Assembly: GCA_014607495.2 (NCBI GenBank)
Contig: CP053162.1
Span: forward strand, 248,001 to 312,000
Reading direction: 5' to 3'
DNA: 64,000 nt
Source: Carposina sasakii
Taxonomy: Eukaryota; Arthropoda; Insecta; Lepidoptera; Carposinidae
The translations under genes were made by a program, and so were the position numbers. Shown piece after piece: positions 19,606 through 31,200 of this stretch. Within the stretch, counting starts at the first letter, position 1. Every line of letters begins with the position of its first letter. The notes under the pieces are model-generated. The model had not been told where the DNA came from. It made no database searches and saw only the letters and a program-made list of their open reading frames with translations.

Positions 19606-20142
19606 AACTGTCATGCAAAAGGGCATATCAAGCCTAGATGTCCGAAGTTGAAGAAGACTAAAAAGAAGAATATAAACAATGATTCAACTCAAGATGCTTC
19701 ATCATCTAAAAAGGGAATTAATGCTTCTTTATTTTCAACTGAGACTGCCTTAGTTAGCAATGTTTGTGATCGTGATAGCTGGATTATAGATTCAGGTTGC
19801 ACAAGTCATATGACTAATCGAAAGGATTGGTTGTTAAATTATTCTTCTGGCGTTAAATCTCAAATTACTACTGCTAATAGTGATACGATGTATAGCGAAG
19901 GTGTAGGCAATGTAAATATGACGTTACATAACAATAATGTTAAAGTTGTTACTGATGCTTTGTATGTACCAAAAGTAGCAGCGAATCTTTTGTCTGTAAG
20001 TAAAGTGGCAGCAAAAGGTTACGTTTTAGTATTTGATATTAATAAATGTAATGTTTACAGGAGGGATAGTGTGTCCGTTACTGGTTTCTGTGAGCTGCAA
20101 GCTACCAATGTGGGCGGTATATATAAAATTGATCAAAAATAG
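19606..20142 (+). pseudogene. Copia B: gag zinc knuckle to end of protease, premature stop
   Basis: The frame resumes from 15629 and completes the CCHC knuckle CX2CX4HX4C (the second Cys onward is at 19609-19641), then runs through the lysine-rich linker and the protease with DSG. It ends at a TAG (20140-20142) where copia A has GAG, a single-base nonsense change. The same frame reopens at once, so the rest of pol is otherwise preserved. Confidence 0.88.
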
Positions 20143-22068
20143 GAATGTAACTCAACTTTATTAAACGACCATGAGCATAAGACATCAACTGAAGGTAAAG
20201 CTTTTGTATCCAGCACTGATTTGTTGGAGCTTTGGCATCGTCGCCTAGGACATTTAAGTTTTAAAGGTATGTTAACCCTTCGTGATTCTTTAGCCCGCGG
20301 TATTAATTTTCCAAATGGAAAACTGAATTCTTGTTCTCCGTGCATTGAAGGAAAACAAAAGAGTAAATCTTTTCCCCATGGACAGGCTCATAGAAGCGTG
20401 ACAAAATTGGATTTAATCCATACCGATATTTGTGGACCCATGTCTGTCAATAGTTGGAGTGGTAGTCGTTATTTTATCACTTTCACTGATGATTTTACGC
20501 GAAAATCGTTTATTTATTTTCTAGATCGCAAAGATCAAACTACTGTTTTGAATACTTTTATCGAATTCAAAAATATTGTTGAAAATCAAACCGATCTTAA
20601 GATCAAGCGTGTTAGAAGTGATAACGGCACAGAATATTGTAACAAAGGTTTCGCTAATTATTTTAAGCATTGCGGTATCATCCACGAAACCACTGTTCCA
20701 CATACACCCCAACAAAATGGCGTAAGTGAACGTCTAAACAGAACTTTAATGGAAAAAGCTAGAGCAATGTTGCAAGACGCTGGTTTAGGAAGAAAATATT
20801 GGGCTGAAGCAGCCAATACTGCTTGCTATTTAAAGAACCGTAGTCCAACTACTGCTTTAAAAGGTGCTACTCCTGAAGAACTCTGGACTGGTTGTAAAGT
20901 AAACCTTAGTCACCTTAGAGTCTTTGGTTGTACAGCATACGCCCTCACTCCGCAATGTCAACGTACAAAGCTTGATCCCAAATCAAAACCTTACATCATG
21001 TTAGGATATTGTGATCATTCGAAAGGTTATAGACTTGGTGATCCAACTGATGGCAGAAAAATGATAAAAGCTCGTTCAATTGAGTTTATAGAAACTATCA
21101 GAGGTATTCAATTTAAAACAAGTGAGTCGAATGACAATTCAAATAATTCGAGCAATGCTATTGAAGTTTCAAAATGTAATGCGAACGCCCCTCGGCCGAT
21201 TGTTATTGAACCTGATATTACCGTCGATGAATACACTACAAGAGATACTTTATCTATTCATTCTGAAATTCAGGATCCCATTATTAGTGAACCTATAATT
21301 CATGAAATGATACCATTTGATGAACAAGGTGCTCCTGATTCACTATTGAATAATATTCCAGTTTCTCAATGTATAGAGTATGCACCAATGAGTTCTATGT
21401 CAGACCATAGATTAAGTAATAGTAGTACAGACTTAGAGGTAGCTGAACACTCTAGACCTGTACGTACGCGCTGTCCTCCCATACGATTTGATGATTATGA
21501 AATGAACTATTTCACTGAAGTAGGCTTAATGGGACGGAACGAACCTCGAACGTACAATCAAGCTATGAAGTCTGAGAAAAGTAACGATTGGTTACAGGCT
21601 ATGCAGGAAGAATATAATTCCCTCATATCACATGGAGTCTGGAAACTTGTAGATCGACCAAAAGATAGTAACGTAATTAAATGCAAATGGGTTTTCAAAG
21701 AAAAAGTTGATCCTAGTGGTAACTTTGAAAAATTTAAAGCTCGTTTAGTTGCAAAGGGCTTTACCCAACAATATGGTGTTGACTTTGAAGAAACCTTTGC
21801 ACCTGTCGTTAGACATTGTACCTTACGTTTACTTTTGGCAATAGGTGTAGAAAATGACATGGACATTGAACATGTTGACGTTAATACAGCTTTCCTTAAT
21901 GGAGACCTTACTGAGCGCATTTATATGGAACAACCTACTGGTTTTGCAATTGAGGCGCAAACCAAAGTCTGTTTACTAAAAAAGAGCTTATATGGACTCA
22001 AACAAGCCAGTAGAGCTTGGAATGAAAAAGTACATAAAGTTTTAGTTAGCAATGGCTTCACACAAATT
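20143..22068 (+). pseudogene. Copia B: integrase and first part of reverse transcriptase
   Basis: An open frame of about 640 codons with the HHCC-type GAG-pre-integrase (LELWHRRLGHLSFKGM), the integrase core (HTDICGPM, RSDNGTEYCN, QQNGVSERLNRT) and the RT start (WVFKEKVDPSGN, ARLVAKGFTQ, DVNTAFLNGDL). It stops where the LINE poly(A) tail enters after GFTQI. Nearly identical to copia A; differences include T for A in SVTKLDL and L for S in LNRTLMEK. Confidence 0.9.
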
Positions 22069-22297
22069 TTTTTTTTTTTTTTTTTTCTTAATGTATTATC
22101 CGTGACGAACAGATAATTCATTAAAATTACAATCTAGCCTAATTAGACTAATAAGTAATTTTTATCTAACTTAAATTGCTAAACCGTGTAAAACTAAGAA
22201 CGTGTCCATCGGCACTTTTCTTATTGTCACTATTAAGGGGAAGTCACTTTGTTCATGTGTTCTTTAAAACTAGCACCCACTGCACTATATCACTAAT

Positions 22298-24958
22298 TTA
22301 ATGCACTAACTCAAAAGGTTTTGTCCTTTTAAGCCTCCTGACTATGTCCGTGTTGTCAAGAAGCTGGATAGCCTCGACATTCACATGCTGGTGAAGCTTT
22401 TTTTCATGAGCTTCTGCGTATTTTTTTATAACTTTTACGACCATGTCCACTTTGAGGTCCCGATGGAGGTCGTCATTCCTTACATACCAGGGCGCGTTTA
22501 CAATGCCCCGAAGTACATTATTTTGAAATCTTTGTATCATCAGTGTATTGCTTTTTTTGGTACAGCCCCAAAGCTGAATACCATAAGTCCATACAGGCAT
22601 AAGGACTTGTTTGTATAAAAGTAGTTTGTTGTGTACCGATAACGAAGAATACTTCCCAAGTAACCAGTACATCTTCTTATAGCGAAGCTGTAACTCGTCG
22701 CGTTTCTTTTTGACGTGGGCTTTCCAGCGAAGCTTTGCGTCCAGAGTCATGCCCAAATACTTGGCTGTGTTTTCGTATGGTATTATTTTGCCATTTATTA
22801 ATACTGGATGATAATTAAATCTCTTGTTTGTAAAGTCTATATGAACGGATTTGGATTCATTTAGCTTTATTCGCCATTTTTTTGTCCACTGGAACAAGGT
22901 GTTGATGGCAGTTTGCACTTTTTCCACTGCTTCCGCATGAGTATTCGCCGTAGCCATTATAGCTGTGTCATCTGCGAATGTAGCAATGGTGCTGTTTTCT
23001 AAATGTGGGATATCACAGGTATATAGTAGATACAGGACCGGACCCAAAACACTACCTTGTGGTACTCCAGCTTTTATATGCTTTAGTTCTGAATGTGCAT
23101 CGTCTTGTCTTACTCGAAACATTCTTTGTGTTAAATAAGACTCTAAGATTTTTGCGAATTGCTTTGGTAGCATATTTCGCAACTTATGCATAAGTCCTAT
23201 ATGCCATACTTTATCGAATGCCTGCGCTACGTCCAAGAACACCGTGGAACAGACCTTCTTTTCTTCTAGGGTTTTTTCTATTAGACTAGTTATTCTATGA
23301 ACTTGATCTATAGTAGAGTGCTTTTTCCTAAAACCAAATTGATAATCAGGGATCAGGTTTCTCTCTTCTAGAATAGGCTTTAAGCGTCTTAGAAATAACT
23401 TCTCAAATAATTTTGATAGAATGGGTAACAAGGAAATTGGTCTATATGATGCGGTTTCATGGGGGGGTTTTCCGGGCTTTGGCAACATAATAACTTCAGC
23501 AACTTTCCATACGTCAGGCACGTGTTTAAGTCTAAACGTTGCATTGATGAGGTAAGTAAGTTTTACTATGGCTTTTCGTGAAAGATGTCGAAGGACTTCA
23601 CCAGTAATTAGGTCATAGCCAGGAGATTTCTTCCGGTTCAGATATTTAATTTCGATTTGGACTTCTCTTGGTGTGACAAGTCTTATTTCTAGTTCATCAT
23701 TAGATGTTTCCTCTAGCTCCAGAGCTTCTATGTTTTCATAATTCGGTTGAAAAATGTCTTCTAAATGCTCTGCAAATCTTTCTGCTTTCTGTTCACTGTT
23801 CATTGCCCACTGACCATCGGCTTTTTTAATCGGAGGGGTCTGTATTATAGGTTTTTTTAGTCCTTTTGTCGCTTTCCACAAGGAATAATCTGTAGTGCGA
23901 TCACTTGTGAGTTCTTGAAGATAACTTTTCATATTTTCATCATGAAAATTCTGAATAGTCCGCCTTAGTCTTTTCGTGAGATTATTTAGCTTACTTTTAT
24001 CTGCCGGGAATCTTGTTTGTTGCCATTCCCGTCTCTGCTTTCTTTTTTGTGCTATAAGTTTTCTTATATATGTTGGATAGCAGTTATTTTTAGTCCTTCT
24101 TTTGCTCTGAGGTGTATTTTTCCACGCACATTGTTGAATATCTGTGACAAATTTTCTTACATCTAGATCTAACTGCTGTGTGGTTTTCAGAGGGACTTTG
24201 AGATCGATTACAGTATCTAAATCTAATTTAAAGCTTTCCCAATCTGTGTTTTTATTGACAAGAGTAGGGCTACTTTTCTTCCTTATAATAGTCTCACTAA
24301 AAGTTAGCATTATTGGTGAGTGGTCTGAATTCATATCATAGCCTTCCTTGATGTGGATGTAGTTAGATGATATGTTTTTGTGGATAAAAAAGTCTATCAG
24401 GTCCGGTTTTCTGTTCCGATCAGTTGGCCAATATGTAGGTTTTCCTGTTGATATAACATTACATTTCATATCACGCAGTGCAACAAGTAATTCTTTACCT
24501 TTTGGGTTATTTAGTCTTGAACCCCAGTAGGTGTTCTTCGCATTGAAATCTCCTCCAAGAATAAATCTATTACCTAAATTCTGCATAAAATTTTTATATC
24601 TATCTGACTTTATTTTATGTCTTGGTGGACAGTATATGGATGAGATAGTGAAAGAAAGACGTTTAGTTCTTATACATACGGCCATAGCCTGTATATCCTC
24701 TTCTTCATATCTAAATTGCTCATAATGGCAGATGTTTTCTTTTATAATTACTGTGCTACCTCCTCTTGCAGTATTATTGGGATGTAGGGCATGATAAGCT
24801 TTGTAGCCTTTTATTTTGATGTAAGATTCTCTAGTGAAGTGTGACTCAGATATAAGGCACACATCAATATTTTCCATATTTAGGACCACCTCTAACTCGT
24901 TTTTATGATTACAGAGCCCATTTGCATTCCATGCCATAATATTTAGTGTGTTAGACAT
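22298..24958 (-). CDS. LINE ORF2: APE endonuclease and reverse transcriptase
   Basis: 886 residues. The endonuclease spans about 1-230, with NANG at 11-14, E38 (SESHF), GGDFNAKN at 135-142, D187 and SDH at 211-213, all expected catalytic or metal-binding positions. RT spans about 480-760 with LPKPGKP, YRPISLL, FGFRKKHST, FLDVAQAFDKVWH, GVPQGSVLGP and the catalytic FADD at 661-664. It provides target nicking and reverse transcription at the target. The start ATG overlaps the stop of ORF1 by one base (TAATG), an arrangement used for termination-reinitiation in several LINEs. All motifs appear intact. Confidence 0.92.
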   Translation of the reverse strand: MSNTLNIMAWNANGLCNHKNELEVVLNMENIDVCLISESHFTRESYIKIKGYKAYHALHPNNTARGGSTVIIKENICHYEQFRYEEEDIQAMAVCIRTKRLSFTISSIYCPPRHKIKSDRYKNFMQNLGNRFILGGDFNAKNTYWGSRLNNPKGKELLVALRDMKCNVISTGKPTYWPTDRNRKPDLIDFFIHKNISSNYIHIKEGYDMNSDHSPIMLTFSETIIRKKSSPTLVNKNTDWESFKLDLDTVIDLKVPLKTTQQLDLDVRKFVTDIQQCAWKNTPQSKRRTKNNCYPTYIRKLIAQKRKQRREWQQTRFPADKSKLNNLTKRLRRTIQNFHDENMKSYLQELTSDRTTDYSLWKATKGLKKPIIQTPPIKKADGQWAMNSEQKAERFAEHLEDIFQPNYENIEALELEETSNDELEIRLVTPREVQIEIKYLNRKKSPGYDLITGEVLRHLSRKAIVKLTYLINATFRLKHVPDVWKVAEVIMLPKPGKPPHETASYRPISLLPILSKLFEKLFLRRLKPILEERNLIPDYQFGFRKKHSTIDQVHRITSLIEKTLEEKKVCSTVFLDVAQAFDKVWHIGLMHKLRNMLPKQFAKILESYLTQRMFRVRQDDAHSELKHIKAGVPQGSVLGPVLYLLYTCDIPHLENSTIATFADDTAIMATANTHAEAVEKVQTAINTLFQWTKKWRIKLNESKSVHIDFTNKRFNYHPVLINGKIIPYENTAKYLGMTLDAKLRWKAHVKKKRDELQLRYKKMYWLLGKYSSLSVHNKLLLYKQVLMPVWTYGIQLWGCTKKSNTLMIQRFQNNVLRGIVNAPWYVRNDDLHRDLKVDMVVKVIKKYAEAHEKKLHQHVNVEAIQLLDNTDIVRRLKRTKPFELVH

Positions 24959-26298
24959 TATTTTTGCTTTGGAGCAGCTTTATTCGTGGCGCTGCTTTCA
25001 AGTTTCATTAAGCGTTCGTCAAACGATGTTAAAAGACCCAGGATTTTATTAATCTTATCGTCTATACTTATATTTGTAAGATTTGATTGTTGTGACTGTG
25101 TGGCTGTTGTAATTTGTTTAACTCCTTTTGTCTTTTGGGCAAAAGTTACAGTTTTACTTACATGACTATTCTCATAACTTTTCTTAGCGTTATGATTATT
25201 TTTTGGAGCTGTAGTGGTTGATGGTGGTTTCACGTTTTTTTTCATAGTGTTGTTTTTCATATTCTGAAGCTCTTTGGCTACAACACAGCCTCTGTAACTG
25301 GCTGGGTGAGGCTCGCCACAGTGGATACACTTTGGTTGCACTTCTGCTGGTTTCTTACAATCTCTCGTAAGATGTTTTCCCGTGCATTTTACACATCTAG
25401 GTTCTTTTGCACAGTATTTTTGTGTGTGGCCATATGCTTGACACCGTTTACATTGTGGTATCAATTTGGATGTTTTTATTGGCTGTATTTCGACCTTGCA
25501 ACCCAATATAGATTTGATATTATATATTTTGTTTATGTCCTCGTCTTTTCCGAACGCGAGCATAAACATGTTGAGACATTCTTTAGTTTTCCAGCTTAGC
25601 TTGTTAACAGCTTCCTGGATTTTGAAGCCTCTGGATGTCAAATCCTCAACTATTCTCTCTGGCAAGCATGAAGAATGCAGGTTTTTCGCCATTACCCTAA
25701 TTGGCCTGTCTTGCTTATTTTCATATGAGTGCCATAGACATTTTTTTTGTAGCAACAGTTCAGTAATGGCTCTATACGAGTCGTCGTTGTTTGCGTTTAT
25801 CTTAACGCTGTTACCATTCATCATTTTAATAATGAATGATTCTTTTTGTTGTGTTGTTAAAAGAAGATCATAAAACTGTTGATAATTCATGACATTTTCA
25901 ACAACTATGGGCGGAGGTGATGGTACTTTTTTCACTATGGGTTGTTTAATTTGTTGTTCGCCAGAATTTTCCAGCTGTTGTTGAGGGGAAAGTGATTGAT
26001 TTAGTTTTCTTTTCTTTCTGCTTTTTACTCGCACCCACTCAGTTTCTTTAGCAAGTTCCTCTTCGTCGGTCTCATACCTGACTGCGGAGGAAGATGCCTG
26101 GGATTCGTCACTTTGTTTTTTTGGAGCGGTTTGTTCCTGAACGACATTCAACTGTTGTTGTAGTTTTGTAACTTGACCTTCAAGGTCATGAACTAGGCGT
26201 TCCAGATCAGTTCGAGCTGCCAATTGTTCCATATACAATTTATATAGCAATTCTTCCGTTGGAGTTGTAATATTTATTTTAGTTTCAGTTGAAGCCAT
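24958..26298 (-). CDS. LINE ORF1: gag-like RNA-binding protein
   Basis: 446 residues. A leucine-rich coiled-coil-like helix lies at about 25-60, then a charged low-complexity stretch (VKSRKKRKL near 91-99 may be a nuclear localisation signal), an RRM-like region at about 155-275 and three consecutive zinc knuckles at about 283-296, 302-314 and 324-338. This is the usual layout of Jockey-clade ORF1, which coats the element's RNA. The C-terminus is Ser/Thr/Asn-rich. Confidence 0.9.
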   Translation of the reverse strand: MASTETKINITTPTEELLYKLYMEQLAARTDLERLVHDLEGQVTKLQQQLNVVQEQTAPKKQSDESQASSSAVRYETDEEELAKETEWVRVKSRKKRKLNQSLSPQQQLENSGEQQIKQPIVKKVPSPPPIVVENVMNYQQFYDLLLTTQQKESFIIKMMNGNSVKINANNDDSYRAITELLLQKKCLWHSYENKQDRPIRVMAKNLHSSCLPERIVEDLTSRGFKIQEAVNKLSWKTKECLNMFMLAFGKDEDINKIYNIKSILGCKVEIQPIKTSKLIPQCKRCQAYGHTQKYCAKEPRCVKCTGKHLTRDCKKPAEVQPKCIHCGEPHPASYRGCVVAKELQNMKNNTMKKNVKPPSTTTAPKNNHNAKKSYENSHVSKTVTFAQKTKGVKQITTATQSQQSNLTNISIDDKINKILGLLTSFDERLMKLESSATNKAAPKQK

Positions 26299-26525
26299 TA
26301 TAATTACTTTAAAGAGCTTCGCCTTAATAATTGTTTATGTTAGATCACACACACTGAATAAACATGATTCACTTTCGATATCTAGGTCATCGCGGTGACC
26401 GTGAATGGCTTGACGCGCGGATAGGCTGCAGCGTCAGCGCCTTTACGCGGGCATGTATTAGCTCGATAGCGTTAGCAAAACGACCGTTCTAAGCAAAAGA
26501 CAATCGATCACTGATAAAAATTAAA

Positions 26526-27527
26526 ACACAAATTAAAACGGAGAAATGTGTTTATACCAAAAATAAGGTCATTATAGCCTTATATGTAGACGACTTCTTC
26601 ATATTCAGTTCTAATGAACATGAAAAGAAACAGCTTTACAAATTGCTAAGTTCCAACTTCCAAATAAAAATACTTGGACCTGTAAAACAAGCCTTAGGTA
26701 TGAAGGTGGAAAGGAACCGAAAGCAAGGCACTTTGAAGCTAAGTCAATCTGAATATGTGAGAAATCTTTTAGTCAAGTTTGGTATGAACGATTGTTATAG
26801 CATAGCGACTCCAATGGAAGTTAATTTTAACGTTCCAAAAGCAGATACCATAGATCCAAGGTTCCCATATCAAGAATTAATAGGAAGCTTGATGTATCTC
26901 GCTGTTTGCACTCGTCCAGATATAGCGTTTGCGTGCAGTAAACTCAGTCAATACAACACCTGTTATAATGAGTCACACTGGATCGCTGCTAAACGAGTTC
27001 TGCGGTATCTTTCGGGTACAACTGACTACGGACTCAATTTTAAAAGAGGAAGTAATGAAGTCATTATTTCATCCGACGCAGATTGGGCGGGGATACTTGT
27101 GATAGAAAATCTTATTCTGGTTTTGTAAGTAGGTTCGGTGATTCAATTATAAACTGGCATAGCCACAAACAACAAAATGTCGCCTGTTCTAGTACAGAAG
27201 CCGAATACTACGCCCTTGGCAATGCTGTAAAGGAGGCGAAATTTATTCGCAATTTTTTGCAGGAACTAAATTTTATGAATCCATTAAATTCAAAGGTCAT
27301 CACCATTTACAATGATAATCGTAGTACATTAAAAATGGTGGAAAATGAATGTTTTCGTAGAACTAAACACATAGACGTACATCATCACTTCATACGAGAA
27401 TGTGTTGATCGGAAACTAATTCGTTTAGATTATAAGCCTTCTTCTGAGTTAGAGGCAGACCTGTTTACAAAAGCTTTACCCAAAGTAAAACACAAATATT
27501 TTGTTAAGTGCTTATGTTTAATTTAAT
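26526..27527 (+). pseudogene. Copia B: rest of reverse transcriptase and RNase H
   Basis: After the duplicated acacaaatt the copia frame resumes at KTEKCVYTKNK, with YVDDFFIFSS at 26586-26615. A one-G loss in a G run near 27087-27092, compared with copia A, shifts the frame after SDADWAG; the remaining RNase H frame is open from about 27083 to the TAA at 27527. The element is therefore dead even without the insertions. Confidence 0.88.
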
Positions 27528-27628
27528 AATATACTTTTGTTTATTCGGTCACTAAGATACTGTACTCTCGCATTATGCTTGTAGCTCTTTCAGAGTCTCA
27601 GTACATAGTTTGCTAGAGTAAGGGGCAG

Positions 27629-27800
27629 TGTTAAAACCTCTTACAATCACTTAGGTTTTATAAATTCAAAATGTTTTTTTTTGTAGCATTTTCCTTTGTG
27701 TGTCAATTTGTCACTTGAACAAATACATTTATTTGAGTATTTTACAGAAAACGATAAATGTTTTGAGACGGTTATATTATTGTTATTCATTGTACTAACA
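27629..27800 (+). repeat. 3' LTR of copia B
   Basis: 172 bp, TG...CA, preceded by the purine run aaggggcag and followed by the target duplication atggc. Confidence 0.9.
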
Positions 27801-27862
27801 ATGGCTGTATGGGCTTAGTTCCTCTTGCCTTTCCTTCGGGATAAAGTAAACAAAAAAAAAAA
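27801..27862 (+). repeat. Right arm (second part) of the foldback element
   Basis: It continues the arm cut at 14696: atggctgtatgggcttag, then ccttcgggataaagtaaac and an A run, matching the reverse complement of 13217-13275. Confidence 0.6.
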
Positions 27863-27887
27863 ATCGCATCTCTACCATCTCTAGGAT

Positions 27888-28047
27888 TTGGCGGGAAAAG
27901 CTGGAAGGGAGCGGGTGATTTTCCCGACGTTTCCATTCATCACCATCATCATTATCATCCCATAAATTCAGAAATCATTTACTAAAGACAATGGCTGTAT
28001 GGGCTTAGTTCCCCTTGCCTTTCTTTCGGAATAAACTAAACAAAAAA
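27888..28047 (+). repeat. Extra shortened copy of the foldback arm
   Basis: It repeats gcgggaaaagctggaagg, then jumps to gattttcccgacgtttcc, cataaattcagaa and aatggctgtatgggcttag with the A-rich end. Relative to the 14350 arm the middle ~250 bp is missing. This copy shows what the arm looks like without a copia insertion at the atggc site. Confidence 0.6.
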
Positions 28048-28209
28048 AACTACTTAGTCTGTGATCATCCGCCATATTTCTTTTTCTTGTGCAGTCCGCA
28101 ATCTGTCAGTTGTAAATTATTAAAGGGTAGAAAGCAGTGTGAAATAATTTTCTGCTAGATTTAAAGAAAAACGTCCATCAATCTTTTAGTGGTAGTGTAA
28201 TATTTAATC

Positions 28210-31200
28210 ATGAATAGTGAGCTAATTTGCCTGCCATTGGCATTTCTATTTTTAGCAAATGTAGGTTCAATTATTGGACAAAGTAAGTACCAACCTACTT
28301 ATCCTTGTAGATATTTATTATTAGATTAGATCTTATAAATTGATATTTAAGTAAGATAGAAAAGAAAAGTACAATAGTTATTTAAGTAAGATGTTAAATC
28401 TTACCTTAGAAATCTAAAGTTCCATAGATGAATATAACTACAGATAGGATAGGTATGATGTCATTCTTCCTCCCCTGTACCTAATATAAGTAATGTTTAG
28501 GTAGGTATGTACCTATCCTTCGTTCCTAGCCCTCCTGGCAAGCAAAATGTTTTTATTCACTGCAACATCAGTCTAGTTAGTATCAGCAATGAACAACCTA
28601 ATTTATTTATATGTTGAAAATAATGTTTGCTATTCTCATCTCATTCCTAAATTATAAATGACATGGTAATATATTGATATCTATTTTGATAAAATCCATC
28701 TATTGAACTCAATTCTGGAATCTCAGGTAAAACCGTGAAGTAAAATGTACATGCACTACTTCATGGCTAAACCAACTTATTATAAACATGTTTTTAAAGA
28801 TGTCAAATTGATTATACATTATTATTATTTGTCACCATTAATTTATTTAGTTTAGATACATAGATACAAAATAGATACATAGTATGATACTGCTTATAAG
28901 TTACTTGGTTGGTCGCTCATTCAAACTACCATTTTATTACATACTTTTATTGTCATACATGTCAAATGGCTGAAATTGTTATTACTATGTCCATTGTGTT
29001 TGATAGGGTATACCTTTTTCTAATGCTCATACATAGTGATAAAGAATTAGAAATATTTTTTTACAAGTTATTCTATAATACTGACTCAAGGAAGACCCTT
29101 TGAGAAGGAATGTCTTTTGTATATGTCATGATTGTAGCAAAATAGTGAGTCATTTTAGACTAGGGCTGGGGTGGCCAACTGGTTGATCATGACTATTAGT
29201 TCAGTAGACATGGCATTTACATGTTACTGAATATGCTGTATCATTAATATTTCAAGAAGTAATTGGTAGGACACACAGTGTCGTCAGTGAACAGTAGATC
29301 TTAGGTGTCAAGTCAGCCACCCCTGGACTAGGGCTACTAGGGGAGATAGACAGCAGAGGGCGGCGGCTGTAGCGCGGTGTCCGCAGAGGGCGCGGCGGAT
29401 GCGGAGCTGCGCGTGCGCGTGGGCCAGCCGCTGCGCCTGGAGTGCGCGCTGGGCGACGCGGCGGCGGCGCAGTGGCGGCGAGACGGCGCGCCCGTACCGG
29501 CCGACCTGCGCGCGGCGCCCGAGCGCGCCGCCGGGCCGCGCCTACTGGCCGCGCTGGCGGCGCCGGCCGCGCGCGCTGCGCACGCCGGACTCTACACGTG
29601 CAGCGCGCGCGCCGACTACCGCGTGCGCCTGACCGTGCTGCCCGGTACGGCGCCGCGCCTGCCCGCTTGTCGCCGCTTCCCTCCGTTGTACTTGTCGTTA
29701 TTTAGACCCTAGTTACAGCTAAATATCACTTTGTCATTGCACAAATCTGTTTATTATCGATTAAGTAGGTTGCTTAAAGATGTAGTTAGATAGCGGCTAT
29801 TGTTACGTGTCTATATAGGTTACTGTCGATTTTTATATAGTTGTCTAAGTTTTATAGTAATTATGTTAGTTTTAAATTTTGTTGCTGTAACCTCACACAG
29901 TTTGTGCACGGTATTCTGTTAAAGCTTCATTTTTATAAGTATTAATCCTTTAGTAGACATTTCAATTAATGATCCACCAAAGCATGCCTATTACTATACT
30001 TATCTATCTAATCAATTAAAACGGTCAGCATTTAAGAGCCAGCAGTCAAATAAAAGTCCCACGGTTGCTCCGCCCACATACCCCGCCACCCGCAATGCAA
30101 GGATACGCGTAAAGATCTGCGTAGTGTTAAAATTCGAAATTCGCGCGCTTTCGAGCAGGCGGGTCAACGCTAGGTCAAACGCAGAGAACATAAAAACCCA
30201 TAGAGTCGTTATTATAATTGATTTCAATGTTATGTTTATTTTATTTTTGTTTGCAAAATACAATTAAATTAAAATAATTAATTTATTAATAAGTAATATA
30301 GGTATGTTAAAAAATCATTCATACAATAGAACACATTACCTGCATCATAGTTATATTTATGTATGAAATTCATCCAATGCAACAAGTATTAGGAAGTTTT
30401 GAATAAAACGGATTAATGGTAGATATCAAAGATTTATTTTATATATCACAAAAAATAGTATCCGATACATATGTGAAATGGGACCAATTTACTCATGTAG
30501 ATCGCTTTTAAAAAGGCTTTTAGGTGAGTCAATATGTTAAAATGTTACAAGTAGTAACTTAACAAATTTTTATATTAAGATGATTATGTAAAAAAATGCC
30601 GTTTCATTTAGGTAAATTGCTGTATGTTAAATATAAATAGTAGGTGTTTTTTTAAAATAAAGGGTTAACAGGTATGTATAATGTGCATTCGCAATATTAG
30701 CTGTGCATAAATAAAAAAACTTTATTTAAATATAAATAGCGGTATGCGTATGCCACAAATATAAATTGCAGTTTGATACCGATAAACATACAAACTCATT
30801 ATCTACAAACACACAAATATATAAATAAAATAAAACAACATTATATGAACGAGAAATGTACGTAGGTATACCTACTTACGTACGTTTACGATGGGGGTAC
30901 GTAAACCGACGGACGGAAGACAAGATGGTTGCCATTCATTCCAAGTGGTAACTTTTTAGATATGCAGTACTTACCTAAATAATATGTACCTATTTTAGCA
31001 TAAGTGTTGTAAAATTAGTTTTATTAAGAAAGACCGCACTAGGCGGATAAACCCAAAGGGTTTTTGCTATATAGTGTCTAAGTTTATTTAAAACGAAATG
31101 TAACATACTTTACTCAAATAAAAAATAAAAAATAAAAAATAAGCAATATTCTCATTTGAGGATTTTTCTGTGCACTCAGTAATTTTTATATGAATTCCAA

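Larger units (their letters stand above)
22069..26525 (-). mobile_element. Full-length Jockey-like non-LTR retrotransposon (LINE)
   Basis: About 4.46 kb in minus orientation, with a T run at 22069-22086 (its poly(A) tail) and a 5' UTR at 26299-26525. The 9-bp duplication acacaaatt occurs at 22060-22068 and 26526-26534. Two long ORFs are intact: a gag-like ORF1 with three zinc knuckles and an ORF2 with APE-type endonuclease and reverse transcriptase. No RNase H domain is seen after RT, as in the Jockey clade. Open ORFs and a clean duplication point to a recent, possibly still competent copy. Confidence 0.9.
14697..27800 (+). mobile_element. Outer Ty1/copia retrotransposon (copia B), twice interrupted
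   Basis: Near-identical LTRs bound the element (14697-14869 and 27629-27800, TG...CA ends), and it is flanked by the 5-bp target duplication atggc (14692-14696 and 27801-27805). Next to the 5' LTR is ggttatgggc, complementary to the anticodon-loop part of initiator tRNA-Met, the half-tRNA primer style known from Drosophila copia. A purine run (aaggggcag) precedes the 3' LTR. Domain order gag, protease, integrase, RT, RNase H is diagnostic of Ty1/copia. It is disrupted by a second copia (15630-19600), a Jockey-like LINE (22069-26525), a premature TAG at 20140 and a one-base loss near 27088. Confidence 0.93.

Noticed and set aside
28909..29103. 64-codon ORF in basigin intron 1
   Set aside because: AT-rich random frame, no homology seen.
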